Shown: in pieces, positions 60,282-64,000 of the stretch
Position numbering within the stretch: position 1 is the stretch's first letter
How the letters are laid out: each line of letters starts with the position of its first letter
NCBI GenBank assembly: GCA_045613945.1
Contig: JAZLBZ010000052.1
Coordinates: forward strand, 1 to 64,000
Length of the DNA stretch: 64,000 nt
Direction of reading: 5' to 3'
Source: HGM04593 sp045613945
GTDB taxonomy: Bacteria > Bacteroidota > Bacteroidia > Bacteroidales > Bacteroidaceae
Translations under genes and position numbers: made by a program
The notes under the pieces: generated by a model
The model's database searches: none
The model's input: the letters and a program-made list of their open reading frames with translations, nothing else
What the model was told of the DNA's origin: nothing

Positions 60282-61319
60282 TTATATAATAGGTATGTTC
60301 AGTTCCTTGCATTTTTGGCGCATTTCATCGGGCCAAATGCTTGACTGTATTTCGCCAATGTGGGCTTTCTTTAGCAGCAGCATACACAGACGCGATTGTC
60401 CGATACCTCCACCTATGCTCAATGGCAGTTCGTCATTCAGCATACGGCGGTGGAAGTAGAGTTCCTTGCGCTCCTCCTTGCCCGATTTCTTCAACTGACG
60501 CAATAACGCTTCGCGGTCAACACGTATGCCCATTGATGAGAGTTCCATAGCCTTGCCAAGAACGTCGCTCCAAATCATAAGGTCACCGTTGAGGCCATAG
60601 TAACCATCCTCGTTTGTTGTGCTGTAGTCATCGTAGTCGGGTGCACGGTTGTCGTGGGGTATGCCGTCGCCAAGTTCGTTGCCAATGCCGATGATGAACA
60701 CTGCTCCATGCTCTTTGGTGATAGCCTCCTCGCGTTCTTTGGGAGTCAGCGTGGGGTATTTGAGGCGGAGTTCTTCACTGTGTATGAATGTTATCTCCTC
60801 GGGGAGGGATGGGCGCAACTGTGGGTAATTCTCGCTGAGGGCAAACTCTGTGTGCAGGATGGCCGAGTAGATGTCACGGACTATCTTGCGCAGGAACTCG
60901 GTTGTGCGCTCTTCGGTGCTTATTACACGTTCCCAGTCCCACTGGTCAACGTAGAGCGAGTGCAGGTTGTCAAGTTCCTCGTGTGCGCGTATGGCGTTCA
61001 TGTCGGTATATATGCCATAGCCCTGTGCAATGTTGTACTCGGCAAGTGTCACACGTTTCCATTTGGCCAGCGAGTGAACTACTTCGGCTACTGCGCCGTT
61101 CATGTCCTGAATGGGGAAACTCACAGCATTCTCATATCCGTTAAGGTCGTCGTTCAGGCCGGTGCCCTGGAGCACGAAAAGCGGAGCTGTAACTCGGCGC
61201 AGGCGCAGCGAGGATGAGAGGTTCAACTGGAATGTCTCCTTAATCTGTTTGATGGCCAGTTCGGTTTGCTTTAGGTCGAGCAGCGGCTTGTATTCCTGTG
61301 GTAGTTTGTATAATTTCAT
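60282..61319 (-). CDS. asnA: Aspartate-ammonia ligase
   Basis: 345 residues (E. coli 330). The class II synthetase-like fold shows FVLQGTGLNDDLNGYENAVSF-type start, YVDQWDWERVI, FIIGIGNELGDGIPHDNRAPDYDD and the C-terminal LSIGGGIGQSRLCMLLL. Makes asparagine from aspartate, ATP and ammonia, the ammonia-dependent type. Operon with ung. Confidence 0.96.
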   Translation of the reverse strand: MKLYKLPQEYKPLLDLKQTELAIKQIKETFQLNLSSSLRLRRVTAPLFVLQGTGLNDDLNGYENAVSFPIQDMNGAVAEVVHSLAKWKRVTLAEYNIAQGYGIYTDMNAIRAHEELDNLHSLYVDQWDWERVISTEERTTEFLRKIVRDIYSAILHTEFALSENYPQLRPSLPEEITFIHSEELRLKYPTLTPKEREEAITKEHGAVFIIGIGNELGDGIPHDNRAPDYDDYSTTNEDGYYGLNGDLMIWSDVLGKAMELSSMGIRVDREALLRQLKKSGKEERKELYFHRRMLNDELPLSIGGGIGQSRLCMLLLKKAHIGEIQSSIWPDEMRQKCKELNIPII

Positions 61320-61405
61320 CTTGCTTTTGACAAATTGTTTTTGTTTTGTCTGTTTTTGTTGTATTTTTTTGTATCGCAGAAAGTGTTTTGCTTTCTTATT
61401 ATTGG

Positions 61406-61413
61406 CAAAGATA
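61406..61413 (-). promoter_or_regulatory. -7 promoter element of asnA-ung
   Basis: TATCTTTG on the minus strand fits TAnnTTTG, 86 bp before the ATG. Confidence 0.5.
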
Positions 61414-61506
61414 TATGATTTGTTTTAAAAATGCTAATAAAATACAATGAAACAATGCTTCTCTTTGTTATTTCTTTTATCTTTCTCTTTTTTGTTGAAT
61501 ATGCAA

Positions 61507-61536
61507 TTGTTACTTTGCAAATTATTATTATCTTCG
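61507..61536 (+). promoter_or_regulatory. Promoter of the tRNA-Arg gene
   Basis: TTG (61507-61509), 19-bp spacer, TATCTTCG (61529-61536), placing the start about 20 bp before the mature tRNA. Confidence 0.6.
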
Positions 61537-61562
61537 CAGTCGCAATTTGTGGAATTGCCGAC

Positions 61563-61636
61563 GGCCCTGTAGCTTAGCTGAATAGAGCATTAGATTCCGG
61601 TTCTGAAGGTCGTGGGTTTGAATCCCACCGGGGTCA
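61563..61636 (+). tRNA. tRNA-Arg (anticodon CCG)
   Basis: The cloverleaf folds by hand: acceptor GGCCCTG with CGGGGTC, D-stem GCTT/GAGC, anticodon stem TTAGA/TCTGA with loop TTCCGGT (anticodon CCG, reading CGG), T-arm GTGGG/CCCAC and loop TTTGAAT. The discriminator is A; only CC of the CCA end is encoded (61637-61638), then T, so the end must be added or repaired enzymatically. A terminator palindrome follows at 61643. Confidence 0.93.
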
Positions 61637-61642
61637 CCTGTT

Positions 61643-61689
61643 GCAAAAAAAAGAGAAATGACAAAATTTTGTCATTTCTCTTTTTTTGC
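61643..61689. terminator. Bidirectional terminator between tRNA-Arg and the glycosyltransferase gene
   Basis: An almost perfect 47-bp palindrome: GAGAAATGACAAAA and its complement flanked by eight A on the left and seven T on the right. It serves the tRNA on the plus strand and the glycosyltransferase on the minus strand, whose last codons it includes. Confidence 0.92.
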
Positions 61690-62433
61690 CCTTAAATCCT
61701 TTTCTATGATTTTTGCAACGGTGAACACCTGGTATGTGGCATCCATGTATGCCTTTACCAGTCCTCGCCGGCCCTGGATGATTCCTCCTTTTATGATGTA
61801 TGCGCGGAAGAAACGCCACAGTGGTCTGTAGAAAAGAGCCCACATTCCATATTTTTTATGTGCCTTTCTTGTGACCTCATTGTCGCTGTATGTGTTGGCC
61901 TTGCTTATCTGCTGCTGTATCGTCTCGTCGGCAAGGTGCTTGATCTTGAAACGCAACGGGGCTTTCTCAACCGTACCGTCTATTCGTGGAACAGCATGGA
62001 TCGTGTGTGGCCAGTCAACCTTGTCGCGTTTCATAAAGCGCAACTGGAAGTCGTGGGTGAGCCTGCTGTTGACATACTCGCCCAGGAACATATTGTGCCT
62101 TGAAATGAATAGTCCTGTTGGACAATTGGGCTGCTGGGTTATCTTGTAGAGGTACTCGCGCAACTGGGGGGTGATGACTTCGTCGGCGTCAACAACCAGC
62201 ACCCATTCGTGGGTGGCCTGGCTTATTGCAAAATTGCGCGCAGGCTCCACAATTGTGATGTTGCCTTTGGGAAATGTGGTAATCCGGCAACCATACTTCT
62301 TTGCTATTTCAATGGTGCTGTCGGTGCTCTCCATGTCGCACACGACAACCTCATCGAAACTCTTTACCGATTCAAGTACCTGTGCAAGGTGCTTTTCGGC
62401 GTTATATGTGTTGATTACTACAGATATCGGCAT
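61672..62433 (-). CDS. Family 2 glycosyltransferase (lipooligosaccharide core type)
   Basis: 253 residues. GT-A fold: ISVVINTYNAEKHL at the start, VVVCDMESTDST, and the metal-binding DADE in WVLVVDADEVITPQL. The length and the HLADETIQQQISKANTYSDNEV segment resemble WaaE/KdtX-type enzymes that add glucose or heptose to the LPS core. Acceptor unknown. Starts 6 bp after proS, probably co-transcribed. Confidence 0.88.
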   Translation of the reverse strand: MPISVVINTYNAEKHLAQVLESVKSFDEVVVCDMESTDSTIEIAKKYGCRITTFPKGNITIVEPARNFAISQATHEWVLVVDADEVITPQLREYLYKITQQPNCPTGLFISRHNMFLGEYVNSRLTHDFQLRFMKRDKVDWPHTIHAVPRIDGTVEKAPLRFKIKHLADETIQQQISKANTYSDNEVTRKAHKKYGMWALFYRPLWRFFRAYIIKGGIIQGRRGLVKAYMDATYQVFTVAKIIEKDLRAKKEK

Positions 62434-62439
62434 AATTTA

Positions 62440-63918
62440 TCAATAAGCTCTTGCGAAGAGTACGCGGCGTGCCGAAGGCTTGCCTGTTACCATGCAGGTG
62501 CCCGGTGTCTCGTCCCAGCCCAATGGGATACAACGTATTGTTGCCTTTGTCTCGTTCTTGATCTGCTCCTCGGTCTCGGGAGTGCCGTCCCAGTGTGCAA
62601 GGATGAAACCGCCTTTCTCAATCTCGGTCTTGAACTCCTCATAGGTGTCGACACTGCGTGTGTTTGCCTCGCGCATTGCGAGTGCCTTGCGGTGCAGGTT
62701 TGCCTGGATATCGTCGAGCAGTTCCTTTACATATGCTGTGATGCCCTCAATTGAGCGTGTCTCCTTCTCGAGAGTGTCGCGGCGCATAACCTCGATTGTG
62801 CCGTTCTCAATGTCGCGTGCGCCAAGTACAAGGCGAACAGGAACACCCTTGAGTTCATACTCGGCAAACTTGAAACCGGGGCGCTTGTTGTCGGCGTCGT
62901 CGAACTTCACTGTAATGCCCATCTTCTTGAGCTCGGCAATCATTGGGTCTGTTGTCTCCTTGATTTTTGCAAGCTGCTCCTCGTTCTTGCATATTGGCAC
63001 AATTACAACCTGTATTGGTGCGAGTGCAGGTGGCAATACAAGGCCGTTATCGTCAGAGTGTGTCATGATGAGAGCACCCATCAAGCGTGTAGATACACCC
63101 CATGATGTAGCCCAAACGTACTCGAGATTGTTGTTCTTGTCAACGAACTGCACGTTGAATGCCTTTGCAAAGTTCTGTCCCAAGAAGTGTGATGTACCGC
63201 ACTGGAGTGCCTTGCCATCCTGCATCATGCCCTCAATGGTGTATGTGTCGAGTGCGCCGGCAAAACGCTCGTTAGCCGACTTTACGCCCATTACAACAGG
63301 CAATGCCATGTAGTTGTTTGCAAAGTCGTTGTATACGTGGAGCATGGTCTGTGCCTCTTTCTCGGCCTCTTCGCGTGTAGCGTGGGCTGTGTGGCCCTCC
63401 TGCCACAAGAACTCGGCTGTGCGCAGGAAAAGGCGTGTACGCATTTCCCAACGCATTACGTTTGCCCACTGGTTTACCATGATGGGCAGGTCGCGGTATG
63501 ACTGGATCCAGTTCTTGTATGTACTCCAGATGATTGTCTCCGATGTGGGGCGGATGATCATCTCCTCCTCGAGTCGTGCTGCAGGGTCAACAACTACACC
63601 GCTGCCATCCTCGGCATTCTTCAGACGGTAGTGTGTAACGACTGCGCACTCTTTGGCGAATCCTTCAACGTGCTCTGCCTCGCGGCTGAGGTATGACTTT
63701 GGAATGAGCATTGGGAAATATGCGTTCACGTGTCCGGTCTCCTTGAACATGTCGTCAAGTGTACGCTGTATCTTTTCCCAGATAGCATATCCATAAGGTT
63801 TGATTACCATACATCCTCTCACTGGTGACTGCTCGGCAAGATCTGCCTTGATTACCAGGTCGTTATACCACTGCGAATAACTCTCGCTGCGCTTTGTAAG
63901 ATCTTTTAGTTCGGCCAT
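62440..63918 (-). CDS. proS: Prolyl-tRNA synthetase (archaeal/eukaryotic-like type)
   Basis: 492 residues, the short class II form without the bacterial editing insertion. KPYGYAIWEKIQ, RPTSETIIWSTYKNWIQSYRDLP, RTAEFLWQEGHTAHATREEA and GTSHFLGQNFAKAFNV are the motif 1-3 blocks; the anticodon-binding domain starts near PIQVVIVPI and the C-terminal zinc-like domain ends ARRVLFARAY. Many Bacteroidota use this type. It charges tRNA-Pro. Confidence 0.97.
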   Translation of the reverse strand: MAELKDLTKRSESYSQWYNDLVIKADLAEQSPVRGCMVIKPYGYAIWEKIQRTLDDMFKETGHVNAYFPMLIPKSYLSREAEHVEGFAKECAVVTHYRLKNAEDGSGVVVDPAARLEEEMIIRPTSETIIWSTYKNWIQSYRDLPIMVNQWANVMRWEMRTRLFLRTAEFLWQEGHTAHATREEAEKEAQTMLHVYNDFANNYMALPVVMGVKSANERFAGALDTYTIEGMMQDGKALQCGTSHFLGQNFAKAFNVQFVDKNNNLEYVWATSWGVSTRLMGALIMTHSDDNGLVLPPALAPIQVVIVPICKNEEQLAKIKETTDPMIAELKKMGITVKFDDADNKRPGFKFAEYELKGVPVRLVLGARDIENGTIEVMRRDTLEKETRSIEGITAYVKELLDDIQANLHRKALAMREANTRSVDTYEEFKTEIEKGGFILAHWDGTPETEEQIKNETKATIRCIPLGWDETPGTCMVTGKPSARRVLFARAY

Positions 63919-63954
63919 ATATTTTTGTTTTTTTTATGTTCTTTTACTAAAGTG

Positions 63955-63962
63955 CAAAAATA
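63955..63962 (-). promoter_or_regulatory. -7 promoter element of proS
   Basis: TATTTTTG on the minus strand fits TAnnTTTG, 36 bp before the ATG. Confidence 0.5.
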
Positions 63963-64000
63963 CGAAATATATTGATATAATAACGAATTTCACACGGTTG

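Overview
The window reads as a chromosomal segment of a gut or oral type Bacteroidales bacterium (Bacteroides/Prevotella-like; genus not decidable from sequence alone). Reasons: upstream elements follow the Bacteroidota promoter pattern TTTG / TAnnTTTG with A-rich leaders instead of strong Shine-Dalgarno sites. Secreted proteins end in type-A sorting-like tails. Lineage-typical genes are present, including a NagB/PIG-L fusion, DUF4834 after pssA, a trxA-dnaE pair, a large LptD and an epimerase-type threonine dehydrogenase.

Layout. 1-1276: end of a DUF3307 membrane protein, then about 750 bp with hairpins and a perfect 24-bp palindrome that looks like a mobile-element remnant. 1277-5560: an AbiE-type toxin-antitoxin pair transcribed with an SF1 helicase that carries a nuclease-like tail, headed by a perfect 16-bp inverted repeat; this block is AT-richer than the rest. 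5900-10430: a GIY-YIG-like protein, a radical SAM/SPASM protein, an unknown protein, an acyl-CoA synthetase and a 50-residue microprotein. 10490-18511: a large GH2 beta-galactosidase and threonine catabolism (tdh, kbl) with a DUF819 membrane protein between.

18604-38418 is a host-glycan (mucin/sialoglycan) degradation region: a dual-domain sialate O-acetylesterase, a lipoprotein alpha/beta hydrolase, a 1554-residue SGNH-sialidase fusion, a second GH33 sialidase, a GH20 hexosaminidase, a ROK sugar kinase, a Ser-type sulfatase overlapping its maturase anSME, and a NagB/PIG-L fusion. Together they could deacetylate and remove sialic acid, remove Gal, GlcNAc/GalNAc and sulfate, and feed amino sugars to glycolysis. 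No SusC/SusD pair or sialic acid lyase lies in the window.

38596-47803: a deoxyribonucleotidase, a TIR-like membrane protein with 11-residue coiled-coil repeats, a 112-bp tandem repeat plus a 28-bp perfect inverted repeat, then trxA/dnaE and psd-pssA-DUF4834. 47857-51201: pyrH, birA, yjbR, yraN and tadA. 51288-55893: a tightly coupled five-gene operon (VTC polyphosphate-polymerase-like, DUF4956, DUF2490, sorting-domain protein, Cthe_2159-like beta-helix protein), the best candidate here for an undescribed system. 56085-63918: an HD hydrolase, lptD, ung, asnA, tRNA-Arg(CCG), a family 2 glycosyltransferase and proS.

All assignments come from reading translated sequence and motifs; no database search was run.
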